This document shows positions 8,033 through 16,274 of a stretch of 64,000 bases of DNA, one piece after another; positions within the stretch are counted from its first letter, which is position 1; each line of letters begins with the position of its first letter. A program made the translations under genes and the position numbers. Origin of the DNA: Lacrimispora sphenoides JCM 1415. Its GTDB lineage: Bacteria > Bacillota > Clostridia > Lachnospirales > Lachnospiraceae. The stretch covers positions 2,542,001 to 2,606,000 of the forward strand of contig NZ_LT630003.1 in the NCBI RefSeq assembly GCF_900105615.1, written 5' to 3'. The notes under the pieces are model-generated. The model was not told the DNA's origin and did no database searches. It saw only the letters and a list, made by a program, of their open reading frames with translations.

Positions 8033-8893
8033 TTATGCCTTTTTAACAGGAATATAGATATCCATAACCGTATCCTGCCTATGATGACATCGTTCATCGT
8101 AGAATTCAAAATCAAATTTACTTTCGTCGTAAACATAGCCGCTGTCCCGAAACCAATCTTCAAAAATATATTTCCATGTTCCTGCAATAACCTTTGCAAA
8201 CTCTTTCTGTTCCCTATCATTGGTGGTATCCACAGGATTGGTTGTAAAAACAGCGTACTCGGCATCTGGGATTTCTGCTGTCAGCATATCTTCCCCGACT
8301 TTTGTAAAATCGTCCACAATCACGCCCAAAAGATAAATTGCATTGCCGTCTTCTGATAAAGGAACATACAATCCCACTTCCCCATGCTTTGCAGGATTCA
8401 GAATTTTGTACATTTTACTTTCTAAATTATCGCCGTTATAATTGCTCCAGAAGGAAGCAATATCCTTTGTATAGGCAGCTCCGGTAATATCGGTTTTAAT
8501 ACCATAGCCGGCCACCTTAAATGCGGGCCTTTTTACAATAACAGGACATGCATTTTTTACATCAGCATACCCGGCCATCCGTTCCACATACTGTGTAGGC
8601 GTATAGCCATACGCTTTACGGAAAGCTTTTGTAAAACCACCGGATGTCTCAAACCCATAATCCACAGCAATGTCAATGACTTTCCTTCCCTTAAATAGTT
8701 CCGTAGATGCTAAAGACAATCTGCGCTCCCGTATGTATTCCATGGCCGATACACCCATGCATAGATTAAAAACCCTGCAAAAATGATAAAGAGAGTACCC
8801 GGATTGATTTGCAATTTCTTCTATTGTAATGTTTTCTCTGATATGATCTTCCATGAACTCAATACTTTTTTCAATATGTTCCCTGTAATTCAA
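8033..8893 (-). CDS. AraC-family regulator with GyrI-like ligand-binding domain
   Basis: Transcription regulator of 286 residues with the unusual order DNA-binding domain first: two helix-turn-helix motifs in residues about 8-105 (IEEIANQSGYSLYHFCRVF and VIDIAVDYGFETSGGFTKAF). A GyrI-like effector-binding domain (about 125-286) follows, as in the Rob/SbmC type. Such domains bind hydrophobic or cationic small molecules. Probably an activator of its own locus, including the methyltransferase gene behind it. A region of about 230 bases to the divergent CofE-like gene contains the promoters. Confidence 0.88.
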   Translation of the reverse strand: MNYREHIEKSIEFMEDHIRENITIEEIANQSGYSLYHFCRVFNLCMGVSAMEYIRERRLSLASTELFKGRKVIDIAVDYGFETSGGFTKAFRKAYGYTPTQYVERMAGYADVKNACPVIVKRPAFKVAGYGIKTDITGAAYTKDIASFWSNYNGDNLESKMYKILNPAKHGEVGLYVPLSEDGNAIYLLGVIVDDFTKVGEDMLTAEIPDAEYAVFTTNPVDTTNDREQKEFAKVIAGTWKYIFEDWFRDSGYVYDESKFDFEFYDERCHHRQDTVMDIYIPVKKA

Positions 8894-9042
8894 TGTCTAT
8901 CCCTCCTGACGTTTCTTATATGGTATTATAGCATTCAATTTATAAGAAAGATGCTCCTGCCTTGCTAAATATGAATGAAGGAGCAGATTGATAATCGCTT
9001 CTGATATAAGTACAGCTTATGTCATATATAAAAAGCATTAAG

Positions 9043-9071
9043 TTTACCAATATCAATTATCATGATATAAT
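9043..9071 (+). promoter_or_regulatory. SigA-type promoter of the CofE-like gene
   Basis: TTTACC (9043-9048) and TATAAT (9066-9071) are separated by 17 bases and lie about 55 bases upstream of the ATG. The -35 matches consensus at four of six positions and the -10 at all six. Confidence 0.65.
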
Positions 9072-9124
9072 AAAGTGAATTAAATACATCCCATCAGCAT
9101 TTGTCATGGGTTTAAAGGAGAATC

Positions 9125-10321
9125 ATGCATATGGAGAGATTAATAGGTACTGTATCAAGGGGTGTACGTGCTCCAATTATCAGACAGGGAGACGACATTG
9201 CAGATATCGTTATTTCTAGTGTACTTGATGCAGCCAAAAGCGAAAATTTTGAATTGCGTGACCGTGATGTCGTCGCTGCTACCGAGGCCATTGTTGCCCG
9301 TGCTCAGGGAAACTATGCTACTGTAGATCAAATCGCCGCTGATATTAAAAATAAATTCGGTAATGAAACCATCGGTATTGTATTTCCTATTTTAAGCCGT
9401 AACCGCTTTTCCATTTGTCTTAAGGGAATTGCAAGAGGCGCTAAAAAGATTGTAATCATGTTAAGCTATCCTTCGGATGAGGTAGGGAATCACCTGATCG
9501 ATCTTGATGCTTTGGATGAAAAAGGCATTAATCCCTGGACGGATGTTTTAACTGAGGCACATTACCGTGAACTTTTTGGCTATCGTAAGCATACTTTTAC
9601 CGGAGTTGATTACATTGAATACTACAAGGAACTTATCCAAAAAGAAGGCTGTGAAGTAGAAGTTATTCTTGCAAATGACTGCCGTACAATCTTAAATTAT
9701 ACAAAGCATGTTCTTAATTGCGATATTCATACCCGTTTTAGAACGAAACGCTTATTAAAAGCTGCCAACGCAGAGACTGTTTTTGGTCTTGATGATATCT
9801 TAACCGCACCGGTTGATGGCAGTGGATATAACGAAAATTACGGCTTACTTGGCAGCAATAAAGCTACCGAAGACACCGTTAAGTTATTCCCCCGCAACTG
9901 CGAACCCATTGTTAAAAAGATTCAAGACGGACTCCTTGAAAAGACTGGAAAGCATATTGAAGTTATGATCTATGGCGACGGTGCTTTCAAAGATCCTATG
10001 GGTAAAATTTGGGAATTGGCAGATCCGGTGGTTTCTCCGGCATATACAGAAGGTCTGGAAGGCCAGCCTAATGAAGTAAAATTAAAATATCTTGCGGATA
10101 ACGATTTTGCTGATTTAAGCGGAGCGGAATTAAAGGCTGCCATTTCAAATTATATTCAAAGCAAGGACAGCAATTTAGTTGGAAGCATGGTATCTCAGGG
10201 AACTACCCCACGCCGGTTAACCGACTTAATCGGTTCCCTCTGTGACCTTACTTCCGGAAGTGGTGACAAAGGAACTCCTATCGTATTAGTTCAAGGCTAC
10301 TTCGATAATTACACCAAATAA
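9125..10321 (+). CDS. Coenzyme F420-0:L-glutamate ligase-like protein (CofE family)
   Basis: A 398-residue cytoplasmic protein related to CofE, which adds L-glutamate to F420-0 in methanogens and actinobacteria. The N-terminus has the family start with a GVRAPIIRQGDDI segment in place of the usual opening strand. The middle has NDCRTILNYTKHVLNCDIHTR and the C-terminal third has MIYGDGAFKDPMGKIWELADPV. It is longer than canonical CofE (about 250 residues). No other F420 gene (cofC, cofD, fbiC-type) is in the window, so the real substrate is probably not F420. It is monocistronic, with its own promoter and terminator. A strong AAAGGAGA precedes two ATG codons six bases apart. Confidence 0.75.
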   Translation: MHMERLIGTVSRGVRAPIIRQGDDIADIVISSVLDAAKSENFELRDRDVVAATEAIVARAQGNYATVDQIAADIKNKFGNETIGIVFPILSRNRFSICLKGIARGAKKIVIMLSYPSDEVGNHLIDLDALDEKGINPWTDVLTEAHYRELFGYRKHTFTGVDYIEYYKELIQKEGCEVEVILANDCRTILNYTKHVLNCDIHTRFRTKRLLKAANAETVFGLDDILTAPVDGSGYNENYGLLGSNKATEDTVKLFPRNCEPIVKKIQDGLLEKTGKHIEVMIYGDGAFKDPMGKIWELADPVVSPAYTEGLEGQPNEVKLKYLADNDFADLSGAELKAAISNYIQSKDSNLVGSMVSQGTTPRRLTDLIGSLCDLTSGSGDKGTPIVLVQGYFDNYTK

Positions 10322-10356
10322 ATCTTGTTTATGGGCAACTGCCGAGTAAAATGTCA

Positions 10357-10398
10357 AACAAGCGTATCGTTCTCAATGGGCGATGCGCTTGTTTTTTG
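10357..10398 (+). terminator. Rho-independent terminator after the CofE-like gene
   Basis: A 13-bp stem with one wobble pair (10357-10369 with 10381-10393), an 11-base loop and a TTTTTTG tail on the plus strand. Confidence 0.88.
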
Positions 10399-10608
10399 TT
10401 TTCTCTGTCCCAGGAATTGCGATAGCGAAATGACGCAGAAAAAGCCGGGTTTGGGGGTGACTACCCCTGAATAGCGCCTTGATGTTTTTAACATCTGAGC
10501 ATATAATATAAATATTATAGATTTAATACGGAAAAAAATCGATATAAACACAGACAGGAATAGGAACCAACAATGCTATATTCACTATAAATAACGGGAG
10601 GAAATGAT

Positions 10609-10740
10609 TTGGGCGTGACATTGACACCCAGCCAAATAAGGAGGATGCCTATGAACTGGGAGCCGTGGACAGGCTGCGATATATTTATTTTTTTGTACTT
10701 CTCATTGCCTTTTTATGTTCGATACCAGGACTTTTCTTAA
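10609..10740 (+). pseudogene. 43-codon frame, possible truncated relic of a DUF5131/Gp37-like gene
   Basis: Inside the 680-base gap after the CofE-like gene, a GGGAGG site is followed seven bases later by a TTG that opens a 43-codon frame. An AAGGAGG is also placed seven bases before an internal ATG (10651). The internal start reads MNWEPWTGCDIF, which resembles the opening of Gp37/Gp68 (DUF5131)-like proteins. The cysteine-rich continuation of that family is absent and the frame ends in a hydrophobic stretch. It may be a decayed remnant or a small hydrophobic peptide gene. I see no other gene between 10399 and 10998. Confidence 0.3.
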
Positions 10741-10998
10741 ATTCGGAATATTCTTTTGAATCCACACCATAGATTGCCATTTCTTACCTTTCTACAGCCT
10801 TCCAGATATCTTTGTTAACTATAAAATCTTCTGCTTTCATACATTTTGAAATATGCTTTTTACCCATAAATTAGTGAACTCTTCCATATATACTTATCAC
10901 CCTAAATGTTAAACTTACAGCGAAAATGAGGTTCCTATAATTAGTAACATTACTTGGACATGCAAAATATACTATATTATGAAAGGAGATATATTAAT

Positions 10999-11541
10999 AT
11001 GTTAAATAGTAATTGTAGCGATCATAAAATACTGAAATATAAATCATTAATATTCAACTCTGGAAATATGAATGATGCTAATACTACAGGACCTGATACG
11101 GAACAGCTTGGAGGATCCGGTATTTTTATACTTGGATGGCTTATGCCGCAAGGTGATACAGATGAATATTCCCTAACTTTTAGTGTACCAAAAGATGCTC
11201 GAAAAGGATACCGTAAATCGAGAGTGTTTGTACATTTAATAAGTGATAATTCAAGCATACCAATAGGAGACCGATTCTCAATCAGGCTCTCATCATTATT
11301 TACCAAAGCTAACGAAGTCATTGATATCGCTAATTTAAGTACTGTTAACAGGGAGAACATCCTTGTTCAAAATTCACCTGGCAGCCAGCAGTATAATCAT
11401 TATGTAATAGAATTTTTTTTAGAGGATTTTATTCATGCAGAGGATTTTGCATTACTAAGTATTGCCCGTATTCCAGCTTTTAATGATTATGCCGGCGCGG
11501 TAGCTATAACCAGTATAGAATTTAGATATATAAGCTGTTAA
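10999..11541 (+). CDS. Hypothetical protein of 180 residues
   Basis: I do not recognise the family. The start is placed at ATG 10999-11001 because AAAGGAGAT lies about ten bases upstream; an in-frame ATG 45 bases earlier lacks a ribosome site. The protein is soluble with no signal peptide or membrane helix. A GGSGIFILGWLMPQGDTDEY segment, several beta-rich stretches (YSLTFSVPK, RVFVHLIS, HYVIEFFLE) and a C-terminal AVAITSIEFRYISC suggest a beta-sandwich of the carbohydrate- or lectin-like kind; that is only an impression from strand pattern. It is monocistronic between a long non-coding stretch and a bidirectional terminator. Confidence 0.7.
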   Translation: MLNSNCSDHKILKYKSLIFNSGNMNDANTTGPDTEQLGGSGIFILGWLMPQGDTDEYSLTFSVPKDARKGYRKSRVFVHLISDNSSIPIGDRFSIRLSSLFTKANEVIDIANLSTVNRENILVQNSPGSQQYNHYVIEFFLEDFIHAEDFALLSIARIPAFNDYAGAVAITSIEFRYISC

Positions 11542-11545
11542 GTTA

Positions 11546-11585
11546 AAAAATCCGCGGATCTGTAACATGGGATCAGCGGATTTTT
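11546..11585. terminator. Bidirectional terminator between convergent genes
   Basis: A 15-bp stem with one mismatch (11546-11560 with 11571-11585) is flanked by A-run and T-run on its two sides, so it can serve the hypothetical gene on the plus strand and the nitroreductase gene on the minus strand. Confidence 0.88.
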
Positions 11586-11589
11586 GCCA

Positions 11590-12429
11590 TTAACCTGGGA
11601 TCCAAGAATAAATGTACTGCATCTGTTCCGGGCTTTGTATCCCGGGTTTTGCAAGCTTTTGAAATTTCCCCGGCAATTCCTTTTCCAATACGGCCATATG
11701 AAAATGGCAGGTTGCTATGCCCATATCCACTCTTTGAAGGTCAACTTTTTCGTTGTCGCTTTTTAGAGATCTTGCCAGATAAAAATGATACGCATCATTC
11801 TCCTGAACGATTCTCCAAGGCTGCTTATTTACAGCGGAAGGAGCCAGACGCACCATTTCCAACGGGAATGCAAACTCCCCCGCATCATCTTTCGTCAAAG
11901 GTCGTGAGAAATTCTGTTTAAAAAATAGTTCGCTCCATTCTTTTCTCTGATCTGCCTTTGATACCCACCTCATCAATGATTCTATAGTACTTTTTTTACC
12001 TGCAGGATATCCGATGGGAGAAATGCAAGGAAAAAGATCCCCTTCTTTTAGATTCATGGCCGCAGCAAAACCGCTGCGGTTAAAGGTCCCCCCAAGCCAG
12101 CAGGTACCAAGTCCAAGGGATGTGGCATACAGAATCAGTTTTTCAAAAGAATAGCCAAGGGCTTCCAAAGCCAGTTCTTTCTCTGCTGCTGATGCAGCAA
12201 TATAATTCCCTGCACCTTTAATGACACCATAGGTTCCCAGCTTTTCTCCATGGGTTGATGAAGCCTTTTCCAGAAGCCGGAAGGTAACATCCGCGGAAAA
12301 AGGATTGGATAGGTTATCTATATAGGCGTTGATTTGAGCCTTTTCATTTGCTGAAAGATCACGGTTCTCATAAGTCCTGACACTGCTGCGGGCATTGACT
12401 GTTTTAGCAACAGGGAAATCCATTTTCAT
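11590..12429 (-). CDS. Nitroreductase-fold protein, TM1586 type
   Basis: FMN-dependent oxidoreductase-like protein of 279 residues. The arrangement has two half-domains: an N-terminal half with NARSSVRTYENRDLS and GLGTCWLGGTFNRSGF, and a C-terminal half with EMVRLAPSAVNKQPWRIVQ. This fits the TM1586-type nitroreductases, a permuted or duplicated version of the fold. The reaction is probably NAD(P)H-dependent reduction of a quinone or nitro compound; the substrate is unknown. It is the last gene of a transcript with MarR, a second nitroreductase and an Abm-type monooxygenase. Confidence 0.85.
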   Translation of the reverse strand: MKMDFPVAKTVNARSSVRTYENRDLSANEKAQINAYIDNLSNPFSADVTFRLLEKASSTHGEKLGTYGVIKGAGNYIAASAAEKELALEALGYSFEKLILYATSLGLGTCWLGGTFNRSGFAAAMNLKEGDLFPCISPIGYPAGKKSTIESLMRWVSKADQRKEWSELFFKQNFSRPLTKDDAGEFAFPLEMVRLAPSAVNKQPWRIVQENDAYHFYLARSLKSDNEKVDLQRVDMGIATCHFHMAVLEKELPGKFQKLAKPGIQSPEQMQYIYSWIPG

Positions 12430-12449
12430 AGTTTGCTGCCCCTCCTTTT

Positions 12450-12740
12450 TCAGACTAACGTCTTATAAAGATTAATATTACCTGGTTTTTCCACGAGATC
12501 CGCAAATAAGGCGATGGCTTCCTTAAAATGCTTTGCCGCCATATGCTTGTTCAGCGCTTCCTGATCTTCCCATTCCTCAAGAATTGTCAGAAGCTGTGGG
12601 TCTTTTATATCCTGCAGCAGCTCATAGCGGATGCAGCCAGCGTCGTTCTGCCGGGTATCCTGTACAAGCTGCTTTGCTAATACGATAAATTCTTCTACCT
12701 TTTCTGATTTGATAAAATTCTCCGCAACAACTTTAATCAT
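12450..12740 (-). CDS. Antibiotic biosynthesis monooxygenase (Abm) family protein
   Basis: A 96-residue ferredoxin-like fold protein, MIKVVAENFIKSEKVEEFI to the C-terminus, with the family segments DAGCIRYELLQDIKDPQLLTILEEWEDQEALNKHM and AAKHF. Relatives such as YgiN and HmoB-like proteins oxidise quinols or degrade haem. The start ATG (12738-12740) lies four bases after the nitroreductase stop, so the gene is tightly coupled to it. An upstream in-frame extension would run into the nitroreductase and is rejected. It probably acts with the flanking nitroreductases in quinone or electrophile detoxification (inference). Confidence 0.85.
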   Translation of the reverse strand: MIKVVAENFIKSEKVEEFIVLAKQLVQDTRQNDAGCIRYELLQDIKDPQLLTILEEWEDQEALNKHMAAKHFKEAIALFADLVEKPGNINLYKTLV

Positions 12741-12744
12741 TGAT

Positions 12745-13272
12745 TTATAAGCTCTCCTTTTCGTTTTGTCCCCAAATTTCGTAATGCACCCGATCCGCCT
12801 TATAACGGTCAACAAATTCATTATGCTGTCCATCAGGGTATCCGATGGAAATCAGCGCAAAGGGTCTGATATGATCCGGAAGATGAAACAAGCGACTCAC
12901 ATTTTCTGTAACAACATCAGATGTAGCAACGCCAAGCCATACGCCCCCTAGTCCCAGATGAACCGCTTCCAGAAGCATGTTTTGTGCCGCGGCGCTCATG
13001 TCCTGCTCCCAACCGGTGGGTACTTTCAATTCTTTGTCGTTGGCCAGCAAAACAAAGGTTACAGCGGAATTCTCAGCCAGTTTCGCATAAGGAGAAGTTT
13101 GAGCAATTTGAGCCAGTCTTTCCTTATTTTTTACCACAATGAATTCCCATGGCTGCTGATTGGCAGCCGATGGAGCCTGCATAGCTGCGCGCAGCAGCTT
13201 ATCGATTTTTTCAGGTTCCACTTCCTGCTCTTTAAACTTACGAATACTTCTTCTGATATAAATTTCTTCCAT
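12745..13272 (-). CDS. Nitroreductase family protein
   Basis: FMN-dependent NAD(P)H oxidoreductase of 175 residues. It starts EEIYIRRSIRKFKEQEVEPEK and has the family blocks MQAPSAANQQPWEFIVV, a central WEQDMSAAAQNMLLEAVHLGLGGVWLGV and the C-terminal ISIGYPDGQ. The start at 13270-13272 is eight bases downstream of AAGGAGGTC; an ATG two codons earlier is too close to the ribosome site. The gene lies 26 bases after the MarR gene. Such MarR-nitroreductase pairs usually respond to quinones or electrophiles. Confidence 0.9.
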   Translation of the reverse strand: MEEIYIRRSIRKFKEQEVEPEKIDKLLRAAMQAPSAANQQPWEFIVVKNKERLAQIAQTSPYAKLAENSAVTFVLLANDKELKVPTGWEQDMSAAAQNMLLEAVHLGLGGVWLGVATSDVVTENVSRLFHLPDHIRPFALISIGYPDGQHNEFVDRYKADRVHYEIWGQNEKESL

Positions 13273-13298
13273 AGACATGACCTCCTTAATTTGATTTC

Positions 13299-13757
13299 TC
13301 ATTTAATTTTTTTATCGTCCAGGCTTTCTAGAAGCTTGTTGCTGATTTCTATAAATTTAAGGGTTTCGTCTTCTGTCAAAACGTCTTTGTATTTCTCTTG
13401 AAGCTGATTCCATGCTGTTAAAATATCATCTTGCATGGTAAGGCCCTCTGGTGTCGTATTAAGATAAACATTCTTTCCTTCCGCTTGTTTTGCAATAAGT
13501 CCTTTTCGCTCAAGTCTCTCCAGCAAACGGGTTATGGTTGACGGTGTCAGATGCAGCATTTCGCCAATTTCTTTCTGTGGTATACCACCTTTGAGGTTTA
13601 CAATATACAGGAGCATTGCATGGCTGGGTGACAACCCGGTTTTGCTGAAGGCTTCATCTGCCATTTTTCCCAATTCCCGTGCGAGTTTCGCAGAAGTAAA
13701 AAACAAGCAGCCATTCAGCATACACTCCTGATCGTTTGATTCACAATTACAATTCAA
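13299..13757 (-). CDS. MarR-family regulator with cysteine-rich N-terminus
   Basis: Winged-helix repressor of 152 residues. The first 17 residues contain four cysteines (MNCNCESNDQECMLNGC), followed by the helix-turn-helix IPQKEIGEMLHLTPSTITRLLERLERKGLI and the wing. The start is a TTG seven bases after AAAGGAGG. The N-terminal cysteines could be a thiol-based redox or electrophile sensor or a metal site, as in thiol-sensing MarR relatives (inference). A palindrome in its own promoter suggests autoregulation of the four-gene operon down to 11590. Confidence 0.9.
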   Translation of the reverse strand: MNCNCESNDQECMLNGCLFFTSAKLARELGKMADEAFSKTGLSPSHAMLLYIVNLKGGIPQKEIGEMLHLTPSTITRLLERLERKGLIAKQAEGKNVYLNTTPEGLTMQDDILTAWNQLQEKYKDVLTEDETLKFIEISNKLLESLDDKKIK

Positions 13758-13773
13758 AACTTTCCCTCCTTTG

Positions 13774-13814
13774 TTTGTACATACAAATATAACATTTCTT
13801 TATTTTACTGTCAA
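13774..13814 (-). promoter_or_regulatory. MarR operon promoter and overlapping operator
   Basis: On the minus strand TTGACA (13809-13814) and TATATT (13786-13791) are 17 bases apart, a near-consensus SigA promoter. A palindrome TTTGTA-CA-TACAAA (13774-13787) overlaps the end of the -10 and the start point, the classic place for a MarR repressor to block transcription. Confidence 0.75.
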
Positions 13815-13861
13815 GTCTAGTATTCACAATCATGTGAAATGTGAAGCTGGCAGCTTGACGG

Positions 13862-13903
13862 CAGTAAAAAAAAATTAGGGCGTATGTATCTTCCGCCCTA
13901 ATT
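13862..13903 (-). terminator. Rho-independent terminator of the rsgA-like gene
   Basis: A perfect 10-bp stem AATTAGGGCG / CGCCCTAATT (13873-13882 with 13894-13903) is followed on the minus strand by a run of nine Ts. Confidence 0.92.
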
Positions 13904-13912
13904 ACGATTCTC

Positions 13913-15196
13913 TTACGGACCAAACAGCTCCTCCAATTTATTCAGTGGAAAAGGTGTCATAGCAAGTGGCTTTACTGCAATGGACATGAGCATGGCTGGA
14001 TTATCATCTGCTGCAATTCGATTTGAGCTCAAAGTACCGCACATTCGGCATCTGTGAATAATCGCCCATTCGCCCCCCTTGCGTACCCAAACACTGACCG
14101 GCTCCATAATTCCTTTACACAGGGAAGCGCGGTCGCCAGGATCATTGTCTATATGAATGCTTGATAAACACTTCGGACAATGGTTTCGATGCCGGCTCCC
14201 GGCACCTTCCGGCACCACAAGCGTACCGCAAACTTCACATGTGAAGCTCTCTGTGCAGGCGGTATGCCGGTAATCAATTTTGGGGGTAATGCTTGAAGCG
14301 GCTTTGACATCCGTCATCTTCTGATAAGCATCATATCGTTCCCTTTTAAGTTTCTTTGTGCGAAGGGCCTCAAGTACCTGACACCCATCTTCGTGGACAT
14401 GGGTACAATTCCTGAAATAACAGCCTTGTGTTAATTGTGCCAGTTCAGGGAATACCGCGTTTCGCTCCTCCTCAGAGATTTGCTGCAGGGCAAAATCCCG
14501 GAATCCGGGCGTATCAATCCATAAGGTTCCTTTAAGGCCAACCTCCAATACACTGGTATGAGTGCTTGGCATCGGGCAGCGGGAATCACTTCCATGTATG
14601 AGAGTTGTTTTTCCGCAGGACCTGTCACCAACGACAACCACAGTTTTTCCCTCAACTGTTTTAAATAGTTCTTCCTGCTGCTCACGAGCAGAACCTGCAA
14701 ATACAAAGCCGGCGGTGTTTTTATACAGTTCCAGTTTGGCTTCCAACAAAGCCTGAGCGCTTTCTCCAATCAAATCCCATTTGCTGATAAATATGCCGAC
14801 TTGAATTTCTGAGCGTCTGGCGGCAATGATCGCCGATTCCAGGTAACCAGCCTGTTTGAGCAGGTAATCTGCGGTCACGATTGCCAAAAGACACTGGACA
14901 TTCGCTGCTACCAGTACCTTCTCCTCTGGAGAACGGCGGTTTCCCCGATATAAGGCGGTTTTTCTAGGGAGTACATGTATTAGTTTATATTGACCGTTTC
15001 CGGCATTTCCTACTTCAACCTCATCACCAACAACCAGGGAATCCTTATTCGAGATCAATGAACCGGGAAGCAGGCAAGAAAAGACTTCACCTTTTGATAA
15101 AACTTTCACTTGTTTATTCATGATATTTACAATCGTAGCCTGAAAAGCATCTGTATTTATATCTTTATTGATTTTATTTTCTTTTTTCTTATTCAC
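13913..15196 (-). CDS. rsgA: RsgA ribosome-assembly GTPase fused to a C-terminal RNHCP zinc domain
   Basis: A 427-residue protein. The N-terminal three quarters are RsgA/YjeQ-like: an OB-fold (about 18-78), then a circularly permuted GTPase with G4 SKWD (138-141), G1 GDRSCGKT (190-197) and G3 DTPG (228-231). A zinc-binding cluster follows (C259, C264, H266, C272). RsgA helps mature the 30S subunit. In place of a normal end, about 110 more residues follow with CTESFTCEVCGTLV, RHRNHCPKCLSS and HRCRMCGTLSSNR, matching the RNHCP domain, normally a separate small zinc protein. G4 is SKWD rather than NKxD. This may be a second, specialised RsgA rather than the housekeeping copy (inference). Confidence 0.9.
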   Translation of the reverse strand: MNKKKENKINKDINTDAFQATIVNIMNKQVKVLSKGEVFSCLLPGSLISNKDSLVVGDEVEVGNAGNGQYKLIHVLPRKTALYRGNRRSPEEKVLVAANVQCLLAIVTADYLLKQAGYLESAIIAARRSEIQVGIFISKWDLIGESAQALLEAKLELYKNTAGFVFAGSAREQQEELFKTVEGKTVVVVGDRSCGKTTLIHGSDSRCPMPSTHTSVLEVGLKGTLWIDTPGFRDFALQQISEEERNAVFPELAQLTQGCYFRNCTHVHEDGCQVLEALRTKKLKRERYDAYQKMTDVKAASSITPKIDYRHTACTESFTCEVCGTLVVPEGAGSRHRNHCPKCLSSIHIDNDPGDRASLCKGIMEPVSVWVRKGGEWAIIHRCRMCGTLSSNRIAADDNPAMLMSIAVKPLAMTPFPLNKLEELFGP

Positions 15197-15306
15197 CTGT
15201 TATACCTCCTGATCAGGGACAAGCACTGTGGCTGCACTTGCTCTTTTCATAAGATATTATAGGTTCTGTTTCTATATAGCGGCAACCGATTTCACGTTTC
15301 AGAAGC

Positions 15307-15340
15307 AAAGAAGCACCATGCAGTTTCATGGCGCTTCTTT
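15307..15340 (-). terminator. Hairpin terminator after the CD3324-type gene
   Basis: A 14-bp stem with one mismatch (15307-15320 with 15327-15340) directly abuts the stop codon of the small regulator gene; the T-rich tail on the minus strand is short. Confidence 0.65.
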
Positions 15341-15342
15341 GT

Positions 15343-15621
15343 TTACTGGGTCTGCCGTTTTAATCTTGCAATAATTTTTTGTATGCTTTTTGGTGATAAA
15401 TAGTAAGTCTCCGAAAGATGGGCAATTGATATTCCTTTTGTATATTTTTCGTAGATCTCCATGTTTCTGAAAAGAATCATCTCTTTGCTACTGGTGTTTT
15501 CACCCCATGCTTTTCGATTGATTTCTTTTCTTGGGACATAAATATATTCACCGTCAATATAATCTTGTATTAAATCTATTATTTCTTTTGGCAGCACATC
15601 GGCTGCTTTGATATAGCTCAT
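15343..15621 (-). CDS. CD3324-family small helix-turn-helix protein
   Basis: A 92-residue protein, SYIKAADVLPKEIIDLIQDYIDGEYIYVPRK at the front and a C-terminal helix-turn-helix in KGISIAHLSETYYLSPKSIQKIIARLKRQ. This matches the CD3324 family of small proteins of Clostridia, which resemble Mor-type activators. Probably a DNA-binding regulator, with the target unknown. It is monocistronic and close to its terminator. A GGAGC site precedes the ATG. Confidence 0.78.
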   Translation of the reverse strand: MSYIKAADVLPKEIIDLIQDYIDGEYIYVPRKEINRKAWGENTSSKEMILFRNMEIYEKYTKGISIAHLSETYYLSPKSIQKIIARLKRQTQ

Positions 15622-15761
15622 TATGCTCCTCCCAATCTATATGTTCAGGAATGGGCAAAGGCTATACAAGTATCAATTTTCTGATGCCATGCAATAGCCC
15701 TTGCTATGCATAGCTAACCGTGCTAAATATCATAAGATGCTGCTTCCTCCCCTTGTAAAAG

Positions 15762-16211
15762 TTATTTATAGGCGATATTTTCTGTTTCAATCGGATTCCA
15801 TACCATCGTGAGCTCGCGTTCTTTTGTATCCTCCTCAATCTGTTCCGTCATAACCACAAAGCCTTCTCTCAAATAGAACGCTGCTGCCCTTTCATTTCGT
15901 TTATAAACATTTAAAAGAAGTTTGTTATGCCTCTCTTTGGCATAACCAAGCAGTTCTCTTCCAATTCCTTTGGATTGATAGTCTGCATCAACAAAAATCC
16001 CTTCAATGTAATCCCCGTTCAGTCCAAGGAATCCTTGGATCTGACCATTGGAATCATACACATAAACAATTGCCTGGGGCAGAACTTTTTCAACTGTTAC
16101 ATAGCTTTTTAACCAATAGCTGCTGTCAATAAAATAATGAGCCTTGATATTCGTATCAAGCCATATTTTCATAATTTGATCGATATCGGTTTCTTTCAAG
16201 TTTCTGATCAT
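15762..16211 (-). CDS. GNAT N-acetyltransferase, YiaC/YjaB-like
   Basis: A 149-residue acetyltransferase. It begins MIRNLKETDIDQIMKIWLD and has the paired tryptophan/tyrosine region SSYWLKSYVTV, the acetyl-CoA loop QSKGIGRELLG and LLLNVYKRNERAAAFYLREGF. The layout is that of the E. coli YiaC/YjaB class, where YiaC acetylates protein lysines; the substrate here is not known. The start is chosen by family length. An AAAGGAG site lies about 15 bases upstream, which is long, and a 21-residue longer form is open but lacks family support. Confidence 0.85.
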   Translation of the reverse strand: MIRNLKETDIDQIMKIWLDTNIKAHYFIDSSYWLKSYVTVEKVLPQAIVYVYDSNGQIQGFLGLNGDYIEGIFVDADYQSKGIGRELLGYAKERHNKLLLNVYKRNERAAAFYLREGFVVMTEQIEEDTKERELTMVWNPIETENIAYK

Positions 16212-16274
16212 AATAAAATATACATTCTCCTTTTGGCGAAATAATTTATTTCCATTATGCGATATTCTGAACAA

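Noticed and set aside
10354..10551. 65-codon minus-strand frame downstream of the CofE-like gene.
   Set aside because: It covers the terminator hairpin, has no ribosome site and its composition is not protein-like.
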